DNA of 64,000 nucleotides, from contig NZ_JBDOQU010000001.1 of NCBI RefSeq assembly GCF_039839375.1, forward strand, positions 310,001-374,000, written 5' to 3'. This document shows positions 24,925-33,720 of the stretch, one piece after another. The stretch's first letter is position 1. Every line of letters starts with the position of its first letter. A program made the translations under genes and the position numbers. The notes beneath the pieces are model-generated. The model did no database searches, was not told where the DNA came from, and worked only from the letters and a program-made list of their open reading frames with translations. This DNA comes from JBDOQU01 sp039839375. Its GTDB lineage: Bacteria; Pseudomonadota; Alphaproteobacteria; DSM-16000; Inquilinaceae.

Positions 24925-25641
24925 ATGGCCAGAGATAGAGAGACCGGAAACCTTCATCCCGCGAATGTCGATGGCGACACCGACGCCGAAAAGGAGATCG
25001 CCCGGCTCACCGGCGTTATTCACGATTTGTGGCAGATCCTGGACCAGCAGGGAGAGATGATCTGCCGGTTCAGGCCCGACACCACCCTCACCTATGTCAA
25101 CCAGGCCTATGCCGCCTATTACGGCAAGCGGCCGGAAGAGATGGTGGGCATGCGGTTTATTACCATGGCGCCGCCGGCCAGGCGCACGCAGGTGATGGCT
25201 TATCTGCGAACCTTCACGCCGGAGAAGCCGATCAACACCTTCGAACTCCGGACGGTCAAGGCCGGCGGCTCCGTCAGATGGACCTGGTGGCGGGAATACG
25301 CGCATTTCGCGGCGGACGGATCGATCGACCATTTCCATTCCATCGGACGGGACGTCACGGAGATGCGGCTCATGGAACTGGCCCTCGCCGACGCCCGCTT
25401 TCGGCTGCGCCGGAAGGAAAGCCGGCCCCCGGACCCTTCCGACGTTCCCCTCTCCCGCCGGGAACGGCAGATCGCCGACCTGATCGTCGTCGGCCATACA
25501 AACAAGCAGATCGCCGGGGAACTCGGTCTCCAGGTGTCGTCGGTCAAGGTCTACATCACCTCGCTGTTCCGGAAGCTGGAAGTCCGCAACCGCACGCAGG
25601 CCGCCACGCGCCTGCTTGAGCAGGACCCGGCGGATTCTTGA
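24925..25641 (+). CDS. PAS-domain LuxR-type transcriptional regulator
   Basis: A 238-residue regulator. Residues about 35-145 form a PAS domain (MICRFRPDTTLTYVNQAYAAYYGK, then a C-terminal PAC-like segment WTWWREYAHFAADG). Residues about 172-235 form a LuxR/GerE helix-turn-helix (LSRRERQIADLIVVGHTNKQIAGELG, then VKVYITSLFRKL). There is no receiver or kinase domain, so the PAS domain probably senses a ligand, haem or redox state directly. Targets unknown. A YCII-type gene follows 110 bases downstream on the same strand. Confidence 0.88.
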   Translation: MARDRETGNLHPANVDGDTDAEKEIARLTGVIHDLWQILDQQGEMICRFRPDTTLTYVNQAYAAYYGKRPEEMVGMRFITMAPPARRTQVMAYLRTFTPEKPINTFELRTVKAGGSVRWTWWREYAHFAADGSIDHFHSIGRDVTEMRLMELALADARFRLRRKESRPPDPSDVPLSRRERQIADLIVVGHTNKQIAGELGLQVSSVKVYITSLFRKLEVRNRTQAATRLLEQDPADS

Positions 25642-25750
25642 CAAAGATGCGCGGGCCGGTGCGAATTTTCGGTCGGCATGTCGGGACGGGTCGCGGTCGT
25701 TCGTCCTGTGGGCACAACGTCAATCCAGATCGACCGGAGGTCACGATCCC

Positions 25751-26179
25751 ATGCGCTTCATGATGCTGATGATCCCCAAGGGCTACGAAACCGCCGAACC
25801 GGGAACCATGCCGGACGCCGAGGGCGTCGACGCCATGATGAAATACAACCGGGCCCTCCAGGAAGCCGGCATTTTGCGCGGGCTCGACGGGCTTCATCCG
25901 CCCTCGATGGGAGCCCGAATCTCGTTCTCCAAGGGCAAGCCGATCGTCACCGACGGCCCCTTCGCCGAGGCGAAGGAAGTGCTGGGCGGCTATTGGATGA
26001 TCGAGGTCGCATCGCGGGAGGAAGCCATCGCCTGGGCATCCCGTTGCCCGGCGTCGGACAATGAGATCATCGAGATCCGGCAAGTGCAGGAGCTCTCTGA
26101 CTTCCCTGCCGACGTACAGGAGGTCGCCGCCGACTTCCCGGAAATACAGGCACAGCCCGGCGGACGCGGGCGGACCTGA
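25751..26179 (+). CDS. YCII-related (DGPF-domain) protein
   Basis: A 142-residue protein of the YCII/DGPF family: N-terminal MRFMMLMIPKGYE strand, AGILRGLDGL, the signature VTDGPFAEAKEVLGGYWMIEVAS, and the EEAIAWASRCP helix. The family has a dimeric alpha-beta barrel and is usually of unknown function, often encoded next to sigma factors, which is not the case here. The start at 25751 opens the conserved strand; an upstream extension lacks family sequence. A 23-base gap separates it from the GFA gene, so they are likely co-transcribed. Confidence 0.88.
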   Translation: MRFMMLMIPKGYETAEPGTMPDAEGVDAMMKYNRALQEAGILRGLDGLHPPSMGARISFSKGKPIVTDGPFAEAKEVLGGYWMIEVASREEAIAWASRCPASDNEIIEIRQVQELSDFPADVQEVAADFPEIQAQPGGRGRT

Positions 26180-26202
26180 CATCGGGCCAGTAGGAGGATG
26201 AG

Positions 26203-26550
26203 ATGCTCTACAAGGGAAGCTGCCATTGCGGCCATGTCGCTTTCGAGGTCGAAGGCGAGATCGAGGCCGTCGTCGCCTGCAACTGCTCCATCTGCTCCCG
26301 CAAGGGCGCGCTCCTCTGGGCGGTGCCGCGAGAGAAACTGCGGCTGCTGGGGCCGGAAGACGGCATCGGCGACTATACCTTCAACAGGCATGCGATCCGG
26401 CACCGCTTCTGCCAGACCTGCGGCATGCACCCCTATGCGGAGGACGCCGACCCGAAGGGCAAGCCGTCTGCCTATGTCAACATCCGCTGCCTGGAGAACG
26501 TCGATATCGCATCGGTTCCGACGATCGATTTCGATGGCCGGTCGGTGTAG
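26203..26550 (+). CDS. GFA-family zinc protein (glutathione-dependent formaldehyde-activating-like)
   Basis: A 115-residue protein of the GFA/Mss4-like fold. Zinc ligands are visible as Cys pairs in SCHCGHV, ACNCSICSRKG and FCQTCGMHPY. Members include an S-hydroxymethylglutathione-forming protein, but most are of unknown function, so a formaldehyde role should not be assumed even though C1 enzymes lie upstream in the window. An AGGAGG-type site precedes the ATG. Confidence 0.88.
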   Translation: MLYKGSCHCGHVAFEVEGEIEAVVACNCSICSRKGALLWAVPREKLRLLGPEDGIGDYTFNRHAIRHRFCQTCGMHPYAEDADPKGKPSAYVNIRCLENVDIASVPTIDFDGRSV

Positions 26551-26583
26551 GGTTCCAGCTCCCGCGAGAAGACGCCCGGCGCG

Positions 26584-28638
26584 TCATTCCAGCCCAATGC
26601 GCCGCGCGCCTTCCCGGAACAGCGCCTCACCGTCCGGCGCGAACTGCATGGCGGTGAGGAAGTCGCTCAGCCGATAGGCGGGATGGGCGCCGCGGATCGC
26701 AGCAAGACAGGCCCGCGCCTCGTCCAGCCGGCCAGCCAGCGCCAGCGAGAGCGCGGCAATCGCCTGGATCTGGACATGGGCGTTCGGCCGGCTGGCGGCC
26801 TTCACGCCCCAATCGGCGGCCTCCTCCATCCTGCCGAGGCGCACCAGGGCCATGGCGCGGGAGCCGAGCATGCCAAACAGCATCGGGTCGAACGGACTGA
26901 GGCTCCGCGAATGGTCGGACGAAGAAATGGCGGTTTCGGCGTCACCGGCCTGCGAATGGACGAAGGCCAGCGTATAGTGGCCAAGTGCGAAGTTCGGGCT
27001 GAGGTCGATCGCCTGCTCAAGCTCCACGACGGACTGGTCGTGGTGGCCGCGCAGCCAGAGCGCCCGTCCCATCGCCCAATGCGCCGCCGGGTCGCGATCG
27101 TCGGCCATCAGGCTCCGCCCGGCGGACTCGAACGCGCGGTCGATCTCGGGGCCACGCCGCGCCCAACCCTGGAACGCGTTCTGGAAATGGGTGAAGGACA
27201 AGCCGGCATGGGCGCGGGAGAAGGCGGGATCGAGCCTCAGCGCCGCCTCGAAGAAATGGCGCGCCCGCTCATTGTCCTGCTTGCTGAACCGGTACATGTG
27301 CCAAAGCCCGCGATGAAGGGCTTCCCAGGCGTCGAGGCCGTTCGGCGGCAGAAGGATCGCGCGGTTGCGTTCGATCGTCTCGATCTCGCTGGCGACCGAG
27401 GCCACGATCCTATTGCCGATTTCCTCCAGCAGCAGGAAGGCGTCGTCCAGCCGGCGGCTGAATATCTCCGCCCAGACAACCCGCCCGCTCCGCGTCTCGG
27501 CCAGTTCGACCGTCACGGTCATTCGGCCGCCCTCCTGCCGCAGCGATCCGCCGACGAAATAGTCGACATTCAGCGTCCGTCCCGCCTCCTCTGCGCCGAT
27601 TTGCCGTTCATGCAGGGCGAACATGGTTCCCTGGGCGATGACGAACAGGCTGCGCAGCTTCGCCAGCCGCGTGATGATGTCATGGGCGAGTGCGTCGGCG
27701 ATACCGCGTCCCCCCTCCCTCGCGATGGAGCCGTCGATGAATGGGGTCACCGCGATCGAGGCCCGCCTGGACGCGGCGGCGGTGTCTCCTTGCCCGCTTT
27801 CTGCCGCGATGGTCGATGAAACGGACAATGCGGCTCCCTTCCGCCGGGCCGATCGCCATGTCTCGCGGATGGGCGCCCAATCCAGCCCCTCGGCCTCGAA
27901 CAGCCGGGCGACCGCCGCCAGATGCTCCTCGCCCTCCCGAATTCGACCACGCCGGGCCAGCGCGGCCAGGAGCAGTCCGTGGATCCGCGGATCGAACGGC
28001 GCGAGCGTGATCCAGTCGCCGAGATAGGTTAGCGCCTCATCCTCGGTGACATCGCCACCCTGCCCCGCCGCCACCACCAGGCGTTCCAGCAGAGCGGCAT
28101 GGCAATCGCGAAAACGCCGCCTTTGGGCGGCGAGCCAGCCGCCGAAGCCCGGACTGCGCCCGAGTTCCAGTCCTTCCAGAAAATCCCCGCCGAACAGCGG
28201 GAGGAGCGACCGCAATCGCTCCGTCGGCAGCGACCCTACTCCTTCGGTCGTCGCGCGGGCGATTTCGACCGCGTCGACGAAGCAATCCGCGAGGTCCAAC
28301 CGGACGGCGTCTCCATCCGTCTCGACGCGGCGGCGGCCCGGCTGGTCGACGATTCCCCTGATCTTGCTGAGGCACCAGCGGAGTTCCCCCCGTGGATCGT
28401 TCGGGACGTCCCACAGAAGTTCGCAGAGCTGGCTTCGGGCCGTCGGGCGGGGTGACAGCGCCAGATAGGCCAGCAGCGCCCGCGCCTTGCGGGACGACGG
28501 CAGGGTCAGCGCCGCGCCGTCCCGACGCACCTCCAGCGGGCCCAGCAGCCGCAGATGTAGCGACGGGGTCGCCCGGATCTGCTCCGATCCTTCGGAATCC
28601 ACAGGCTTTTCCACGCCGATTCCCACGATCGCCTCCAC
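26584..28638 (-). CDS. SARP-like regulator with TolB-like and TPR domains
   Basis: A 684-residue protein. Residues about 25-110 resemble an OmpR/SARP winged helix (LRLLGPLEVRRDGAALTLPSSRKARALLAYLAL), followed by a BTAD-like helical domain to about 260. A TolB-like region begins SIAVTPFIDGS near residue 293. From about 440 to the end there are tetratricopeptide repeats (ARHFFEAALRLDPAFSRAHAGL and later copies). Proteins of this layout are transcriptional activators that integrate a TPR-sensed signal. It is divergent from the methyltransferase gene, separated by under 90 bases, which is its most likely target. Confidence 0.8.
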   Translation of the reverse strand: MEAIVGIGVEKPVDSEGSEQIRATPSLHLRLLGPLEVRRDGAALTLPSSRKARALLAYLALSPRPTARSQLCELLWDVPNDPRGELRWCLSKIRGIVDQPGRRRVETDGDAVRLDLADCFVDAVEIARATTEGVGSLPTERLRSLLPLFGGDFLEGLELGRSPGFGGWLAAQRRRFRDCHAALLERLVVAAGQGGDVTEDEALTYLGDWITLAPFDPRIHGLLLAALARRGRIREGEEHLAAVARLFEAEGLDWAPIRETWRSARRKGAALSVSSTIAAESGQGDTAAASRRASIAVTPFIDGSIAREGGRGIADALAHDIITRLAKLRSLFVIAQGTMFALHERQIGAEEAGRTLNVDYFVGGSLRQEGGRMTVTVELAETRSGRVVWAEIFSRRLDDAFLLLEEIGNRIVASVASEIETIERNRAILLPPNGLDAWEALHRGLWHMYRFSKQDNERARHFFEAALRLDPAFSRAHAGLSFTHFQNAFQGWARRGPEIDRAFESAGRSLMADDRDPAAHWAMGRALWLRGHHDQSVVELEQAIDLSPNFALGHYTLAFVHSQAGDAETAISSSDHSRSLSPFDPMLFGMLGSRAMALVRLGRMEEAADWGVKAASRPNAHVQIQAIAALSLALAGRLDEARACLAAIRGAHPAYRLSDFLTAMQFAPDGEALFREGARRIGLE

Positions 28639-28726
28639 GAGCGGCCGTTAAACCCGAGGCTGCCGGCCTTCGCACGGGCAAGGCCGGCAGCATAGCAGGA
28701 CCACCAGCCCGGCATGGAGAGTGAAC

Positions 28727-29593
28727 ATGGAGACATCAATCGCCGCGGCGAGCCCCGACCGCGCCGCCGCTTCGGCGCCGCCCCCCGCCCCGGCCGACCT
28801 GGGCGCCATCAAGGCGCGCCAGAAAGGAGCATGGTCTTCCGGCGACTATGCAATCGTCGGCACGACGCTGCAGATCGTTGGGGAGGAGTTGTGCGAGGCC
28901 ATGGACATCCGCGCGGGCCAGAAGGTGCTCGACGTCGCCGCCGGCAACGGCAACGTCTCCCTCGCCGCCGCGCGCCGCTGGTGCGAGGTGACGGCGACCG
29001 ACTATGTGCCGGCGCTGCTGGACCGCGCACGGGAGCGGGCGTCGGCCGAGCGGCTCGACATCCGGTTCCGGAACGCCGACGCCGAGGCCCTGCCATTCCA
29101 GGATTCCAGCTTCGACGCCGTTGTTTCGACCTTCGGCGTGATGTTCACGCCGGACCAGGACCGCGCCGCGGCGGAACTGGTTCGCGTCTGCAGGCCCGGC
29201 GGGAAGATCGGCCTCGCCAACTGGACCCCGGAAGGCTTCATCGGGGAGGTCTTCAAAGCCATTGGCCGACATGTCGCCCCGCCGGCCGGAATCCGCTCGC
29301 CGTTGTTATGGGGCACGCGGGAGCGGATCGCGGGCATGTTCGAGCCGCAGGCAGCCTCGGTCGCCACCGCCCGGCGAAATTTCGTCTTCCGTTACCGTTC
29401 GCCGGCGCACTGGCTGGAGGTCTTCAGGTCCTACTACGGACCATTGCTCAAGGCCTTCGCGGCGCTGGACCCGGCGGCGCAGGCGGCGCTCCAGGATGAT
29501 ATCCTCGCGATCATCGACCGGTTGAACCGCGCCGATGACGGCACGATGGTCGTCCCCGCCGAATATCTGGAGATCGTCGTCTCCCGGCAGTAG
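28727..29593 (+). CDS. class I SAM-dependent methyltransferase
   Basis: A methyltransferase of about 288 residues with a Rossmann-like fold. Motif I is VLDVAAGNGNVSLAAA (about residues 68-83), the acidic end of strand 2 is VTATDYVPALL, and strand 4 is FDAVVSTFGVMF with the UbiE/Methyltransf_11-style GGKIGLANWTPEGF after it. An N-terminal 30-residue Ala/Pro-rich segment is probably disordered. The ATG at 28727 follows GGAG; a GTG two codons earlier is also possible. Substrate unknown. A perfect 13-bp hairpin follows the stop codon. Confidence 0.85.
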   Translation: METSIAAASPDRAAASAPPPAPADLGAIKARQKGAWSSGDYAIVGTTLQIVGEELCEAMDIRAGQKVLDVAAGNGNVSLAAARRWCEVTATDYVPALLDRARERASAERLDIRFRNADAEALPFQDSSFDAVVSTFGVMFTPDQDRAAAELVRVCRPGGKIGLANWTPEGFIGEVFKAIGRHVAPPAGIRSPLLWGTRERIAGMFEPQAASVATARRNFVFRYRSPAHWLEVFRSYYGPLLKAFAALDPAAQAALQDDILAIIDRLNRADDGTMVVPAEYLEIVVSRQ

Positions 29594-29599
29594 AGATCG

Positions 29600-29634
29600 G
29601 AGCCCCCTCGCCACCAAAATCGGCGAGGGGGCTC
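29600..29634. terminator. bidirectional 13-bp hairpin between methyltransferase and bicupin genes
   Basis: GAGCCCCCTCGCC (29600-29612) pairs perfectly with GGCGAGGGGGCTC (29622-29634) around a 9-base loop. It starts seven bases after the methyltransferase stop and touches the stop codon of the convergent bicupin gene, so it probably ends transcription from both sides. There is no long U-tract. Confidence 0.7.
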
Positions 29635-30667
29635 AGTTCGTCTGCTCGCCATCCCAGTATCCCCTCACCCCCGACATATCGAATACGTCGTCTTCGGTGC
29701 GCAGGGCGCTGACCGCCATCTTGTTCGAATCCGGATAGACGCAGACATCGGTCGGATTGCGTTCGCCGATCATCAGATAGCTGCAGGGACCCTCACCGCC
29801 GTTCATGAAGGAATGGGCGACCTTCCGGCCGGCGGGGAAACAGACATAGTCGCCCGCCTCCATGTCATATCGCTCGTCACCGAGGAGCAGCGTCACTTGC
29901 CCTTCGAGGATCAGCGCGTGTTCCTCCTCCACCATATGATAGTGCATCGGCGCCAGGCGCATGCCGGGCGCCGGCGCTTCGATGCGGATGCCGACGCGGT
30001 AATTCGGTCCAACGGCCATGCTGGTTAGACGCTTCGTGCGTCCGCCGAACCGTGCGCCCTCGCGCATTTCCTCCCATGGCACGTCATGCGAAGAGATCGG
30101 CGGATGCGGCGATCCGGCCGTTGCCTCCAGCGTACTGTCCACAGCGTCGGAGGGTGGGATTTCTCCGGCCGGAAGACCTGTGTCCTCCCCATCCCAGTAA
30201 CCGCGCATCGCCGCAAGATCGAAGATCGAACGCCGCCCCAGCGCCCGCACCAGCACCTTCCGGGAATCCGTATAGACCACCACCTCATTCGGATTGCGCT
30301 CGCCCACGATCACGTAGCGACAAACGGCGTCGCTGTCGTTGATGAGGCAATGCCCGGCCTTCTGCCCGGCCGGAAAGCAGACATAGTCGCCCGCCTTCAT
30401 CCGATGGGTGTGGGCGCCGATACGCACGCTGAGCGCGCCTTCGAGGATATAGACATGCTCTTCCTCGAAGATGTGGTAGTGCGCGGGCGAACTCTGCTTG
30501 CCCGGCGGCAGTTCCTCGATCGCCACGCCGACATTATAGTTTTCGCCGACCGCGGCGAGCGTCAGGTGCCGATAGCGCAAGCCGAAGCGAGGAACGTCGT
30601 CCCATTTCGTCCATGCTACGTCAACCGACGAAATCGGCTTTGGCGAGGCAATGCTTTCTGTCGGCAT
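29633..30667 (-). CDS. bicupin, two tandem cupin_2 domains
   Basis: A 344-residue protein made by internal duplication. Each half starts ISSxDV and has a cupin motif 1 (PAHYHIFEEEHVYILEG and PMHYHMVEEEHALILEG), then AGDYVCFPAG, then GERNP and ends RGYWDGE. The His-x-His and Glu metal ligands are present in both halves, so both sites probably bind a metal. It resembles cytosolic sugar- or acid-binding bicupins rather than secreted oxalate decarboxylase, since it has no signal peptide and a different motif spacing. Function unknown; it is the last clearly chromosomal-type gene before the AT-rich segment. Confidence 0.8.
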   Translation of the reverse strand: MPTESIASPKPISSVDVAWTKWDDVPRFGLRYRHLTLAAVGENYNVGVAIEELPPGKQSSPAHYHIFEEEHVYILEGALSVRIGAHTHRMKAGDYVCFPAGQKAGHCLINDSDAVCRYVIVGERNPNEVVVYTDSRKVLVRALGRRSIFDLAAMRGYWDGEDTGLPAGEIPPSDAVDSTLEATAGSPHPPISSHDVPWEEMREGARFGGRTKRLTSMAVGPNYRVGIRIEAPAPGMRLAPMHYHMVEEEHALILEGQVTLLLGDERYDMEAGDYVCFPAGRKVAHSFMNGGEGPCSYLMIGERNPTDVCVYPDSNKMAVSALRTEDDVFDMSGVRGYWDGEQTN

Positions 30668-31108
30668 TGATCATCTACCCTTCGTTGTGATCGATGTCCG
30701 TCCGATTCAAATCGAGTGCTGACGTAGGCCCGCCTTCCTCATGTTGATAGAGCGTCGCATGCGTTGCGGGAGCCACAAGATCGTCGTGCACCCTGAAGCC
30801 TTCGATCAGCTTGTTGAAGGGAACGGCGCTGCAGTTGGGCGCGCCAAGTGCAACTGCGCTGGGGCGTTGTCAGTTGCCTGACATTGACCGACGAGGGCTC
30901 ACACTTCAATGTCTCTGGAACGCGAGGAAGCGATACTGTTGATTGGCCCGTCGCAGACACACAGCGACGAGCTCCGCCGATGAACTCAAGCAGATGCGCC
31001 CACAAACACCATGTCGCACTTCCTATAATGCTTCCCATCTCCCGGCACCACTCGACTCTCACAAGAATTTCGTCTTCAGTTCACTCTTTGTTCTGGAGAG
31101 ATTAAGCC
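30668..31108. other. intergenic segment at the change from chromosome to AT-rich DNA
   Basis: About 440 bases without a convincing gene. On the minus strand around 30725-30840 an open stretch encodes protein-like sequence (FNKLIEGFRVHDDLVAP) with no usable start, perhaps a gene remnant. Composition falls towards AT from about 30900. The last bases carry GGAG before the ATG of the next gene. Confidence 0.4.
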
Positions 31109-32293
31109 ATGGATGATGCAGGAACTCCAATTGTACCCAATGTGGAAAATGTTAAGGGGCTTAAGACTTCATCGGAGCCGGCAGGCAAGCAGCGAAAGCC
31201 CAGGCTGCAAAAAAGCGCATCTTCGTCAACGAATCTGACTTCAGGAGAGAAGAGTTCATCTTCAAAAAAAGCGGGAAAGAAGGCACCCCCACCATGGACA
31301 TTCCCGAAAAACACTCTTGAAGACTCGATTAAAATAGCGCGCGCTCTCGAAGAGCAAAATGCCGGGAATCCGATGAAACCTGATATGCTTTCAAAAGCAG
31401 TCGGATACAATTCAACATCGGACTGGCGGTTTCTCGATTTACTTAGATCGGCAAATCAGTACCAACTGGTTACCGGATCGGGGAAAATTTCTCCTGTTTC
31501 ATTGACTGAAATCGGTCAAGATGTGGTTGCGCCAAGTTCTCCGTCAGCTAGGCCAAAGGCACTTCAAAAGGCCTTTCGGAGTGTAGACGATTTTAGGAAA
31601 GTCGAGGAATTTTACAGAGGAAAGAAGCTGCCAGAAGATGAATTTTTTGAAAATACTCTTTTTAGGGAATTTTCTATTCCCCGGGAGAGAGTTAAAAATT
31701 TCATAGATATATTTACGAGCAATCTTAACTACTTGCATGCATTTCAGCCGGATAGGACGAGCCCTGGCCCAGTCGTCGAGAGCGAACTTCGGCCGCGAGA
31801 GCCCGACATTCCTAGTCACGAAGATGGTAATTCAGGACGCCAGTTCTTGGATACGTGTTTTGTTATGATGCCTTTTGGACAGTGGATGGATACTTACTAT
31901 CGTGAAATATATGTACCGGCGATAAGGGAGGCGGGCCTTGAGCCAGTTCGTGCAGACGAATTGTTTTCAACCGGTTCGGTGATCGAACAGATTTGGGAGC
32001 AAATTTCTAGGGCCAAAGTACTTCTCGCTGACCTGACCGGGAAGAACGCTAATGTCTTCTATGAGCTTGGATTGGCGCATGCCGCCAACAAGCCGGTCGT
32101 ATTCACGACGGGCCAACTCGAGGATGTCCCGTTTGATCTTCGACATCTGAGAGTCGCGATCTACGACATTCATGATCCAGCGTGGGGCGATAAGCTGAAG
32201 GTTTCCTTGACCACATATCTGAGGGCCGCGAAAGCTGAACCGGCCAAGTCTGTCCCTCAACCTTTTAGGGAGCAGTTGGCTTTAGCTGAATGA
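31109..32293 (+). CDS. orphan protein with 2-deoxyribosyltransferase/TIR-like C-terminal domain
   Basis: A 394-residue protein whose base composition is clearly more AT-rich than its neighbours, suggesting recent transfer. Residues 1-65 are Lys/Ser/Pro-rich and probably disordered. Residues about 70-215 look like a winged-helix and helical region. Residues about 250-385 carry the nucleoside 2-deoxyribosyltransferase/TIR-like pattern: FVMMPFGQWMDTYY, RADELFSTGSVIEQIW, LLADLTGKNANVFYELGLAH and KPVVFTTG. Such domains hydrolyse nucleosides or NAD, and many stand-alone members act in phage or stress defence. GGAG precedes the ATG. Function inferred by fold only; no effector partner gene is adjacent. 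Confidence 0.7.
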   Translation: MDDAGTPIVPNVENVKGLKTSSEPAGKQRKPRLQKSASSSTNLTSGEKSSSSKKAGKKAPPPWTFPKNTLEDSIKIARALEEQNAGNPMKPDMLSKAVGYNSTSDWRFLDLLRSANQYQLVTGSGKISPVSLTEIGQDVVAPSSPSARPKALQKAFRSVDDFRKVEEFYRGKKLPEDEFFENTLFREFSIPRERVKNFIDIFTSNLNYLHAFQPDRTSPGPVVESELRPREPDIPSHEDGNSGRQFLDTCFVMMPFGQWMDTYYREIYVPAIREAGLEPVRADELFSTGSVIEQIWEQISRAKVLLADLTGKNANVFYELGLAHAANKPVVFTTGQLEDVPFDLRHLRVAIYDIHDPAWGDKLKVSLTTYLRAAKAEPAKSVPQPFREQLALAE

Positions 32294-32370
32294 CCGCAGG
32301 AATTGAGGCACAGGATAATGTGTGCCCTTGGCGCAGTTCGTCGCCGACCCTATGTAGTTGCCGCTGTTTG

Positions 32371-32397
32371 CCCCCTCACTCCCACTCCATCGTCCAA
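32371..32397. repeat. guaA 3'-end-like repeat A (candidate att site)
   Basis: On the minus strand this reads ACG-ATG-GAG-TGG-GAG-TGA, that is T-M-E-W-E-stop, almost the universal C-terminus of GMP synthase (T-I-E-W-E). A near-copy lies at 39082-39108 (25 of 28 aligned bases identical). The 3' end of guaA is a known integration point for bacterial islands. No guaA gene body adjoins it, so it is a remnant copy. The remaining bases of 32294-32724 hold no supportable gene. Confidence 0.55.
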
Positions 32398-32724
32398 GTA
32401 TGCCTTAAGCATCTGATTTCATTCACAACATTGTCGATTTTCGGCGCTGTAGGCCAGCCCATAGTCCGTCATCTGGTCACGCTGTTGAAATCATTGACGA
32501 AATCGGCGTGAATTTTTTTTGCGCTTTCGGCATCTATCGACACCTATTCCAGCTCTGGAACCGAATCTCGTGATCGGGCGTGCCCGCAGAGGCACTGGAA
32601 AAGTACCGTCACATGGCAATGATCGCGGAGGTTAGGCACCGTATTGAACACACAGAGGATACGGTCCAACCGTTTTCATTTCGCCGGACCGTTTCCAGCA
32701 GCGATCCAGCGCTAGTCTGGCAAA

Positions 32725-33615
32725 CTATAGGTCTCCCGGGGTGAGCGCGGGCTGTAGGAGAAGCCGGACCAAAGGATTTGGGAATCGTCGCGACATGGTG
32801 ACAGCGTGAAACGTCTCAACGATGCCCGGCAATTGATCGCCTTCCAGAAGCACGCCCGCCGCAATTTCATCCTTGACGACAATAGGCGGAAGTACAGCCA
32901 GCCCGATGTCCTCGCGGGCGAGAAGCCGCATCATCGCCATATCTTCAACTTCCGCCACAATCTGTGGCCGAACACCGAGGCTGTCCGCCAACGCGTCGAA
33001 GCCGGTGCGGACGCTGCTGTCTACAGTCGGTAGAATGACGGGGTGTTTGCGCAGTCGCTCCGCAAGACTCGCGGCGTGCCCCAACCGATCCGGTGTGCCC
33101 ACCAGGCTTACCGTCCGCTCCGCAAGGCGATGTGTAACGCGTGGGGTCAGAGCGTCACCTGGCGGCGCCTGGTTCAGCAAGACCACGTCAAGATTGAGCG
33201 CCTCAAGCGCCCGCAACATTTCGCCCGCGCTGCCCGATCGAAGGATGAGATCTATGTCCGTGCGGCCGAGAACCGGACGCAGAAATTCCATCTGGAAGTT
33301 GCGCGACAGCGTGGCAAGCGAACCGACGCGCAGCGCCTGCCGGACTGCTCCAGTCTGCTGCAATGTGCCCAGCATCTCGTCGCCCGTGGCGAAGATCGCG
33401 TCGGCATGGTCGAGAACGATCTGCCCGGCCTCGGTCAGATGGAGTTGCCGCCCCCGACGCTCGAAAAGCGAATGACCCAGGCGCTCCTCAAGTTTGCGGA
33501 TCTGCACCGACAGAGCTGACTGAGTAAGGTTCAGGCGCTCCGCAGTGCGGGTGAGATTGCCGTCATGTGCAACCGCCCAGAAGTAGCGCAAGTGGTTGTA
33601 ATTCAGAGATGCCAT
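32725..33615 (-). CDS. LysR-family regulator (NhaR-like) of the DAB cassette
   Basis: A 296-residue LysR protein. The N-terminal winged helix reads YNHLRYFWAVAHDGNLTRTAERL with LSVQIRKLEERLG and the LFERRGR wing, and the C-terminal part is a periplasmic-binding-like effector domain. The Y-N-H-L-x-Y-F-W start is typical of the NhaR subgroup. The start at 33615 is preferred over an upstream extension of 27 residues that would cross the probable operator. Divergent from dabB across 105 bases, it is the expected regulator of the inorganic-carbon genes, perhaps responding to CO2 limitation or ion balance. Confidence 0.9.
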   Translation of the reverse strand: MASLNYNHLRYFWAVAHDGNLTRTAERLNLTQSALSVQIRKLEERLGHSLFERRGRQLHLTEAGQIVLDHADAIFATGDEMLGTLQQTGAVRQALRVGSLATLSRNFQMEFLRPVLGRTDIDLILRSGSAGEMLRALEALNLDVVLLNQAPPGDALTPRVTHRLAERTVSLVGTPDRLGHAASLAERLRKHPVILPTVDSSVRTGFDALADSLGVRPQIVAEVEDMAMMRLLAREDIGLAVLPPIVVKDEIAAGVLLEGDQLPGIVETFHAVTMSRRFPNPLVRLLLQPALTPGDL

Positions 33616-33619
33616 GATG

Positions 33620-33634
33620 TTCGATAATAGCGAA
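33620..33634. promoter_or_regulatory. LysR-type box between the LysR gene and dabB
   Basis: TTCGATAATAGCGAA is a 15-base interrupted palindrome with the T-N11-A form preferred by LysR proteins. It starts four bases upstream of the LysR start codon and about 90 bases before dabB, a suitable position for autoregulation and activation of the divergent operon. Confidence 0.45.
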
Positions 33635-33720
33635 CGATTTACTGAAAACAATGAATTTTGATTCGTTCCCGCAGATCGATATCCAAGGCATCCCAACCGC
33701 CAACGATCCAGGGGATTGCC

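Noticed and set aside
29633..30667. Bicupin as oxalate decarboxylase linked to the formyl-CoA operon
   Set aside because: No signal peptide, different motif spacing, and over 10 kb away on its own; no evidence for the activity.
32290..32511. 73-codon open frame after the 2-deoxyribosyltransferase-like gene
   Set aside because: Cys/Ser/His-rich sequence without a start signal; it spans the guaA-like repeat A.
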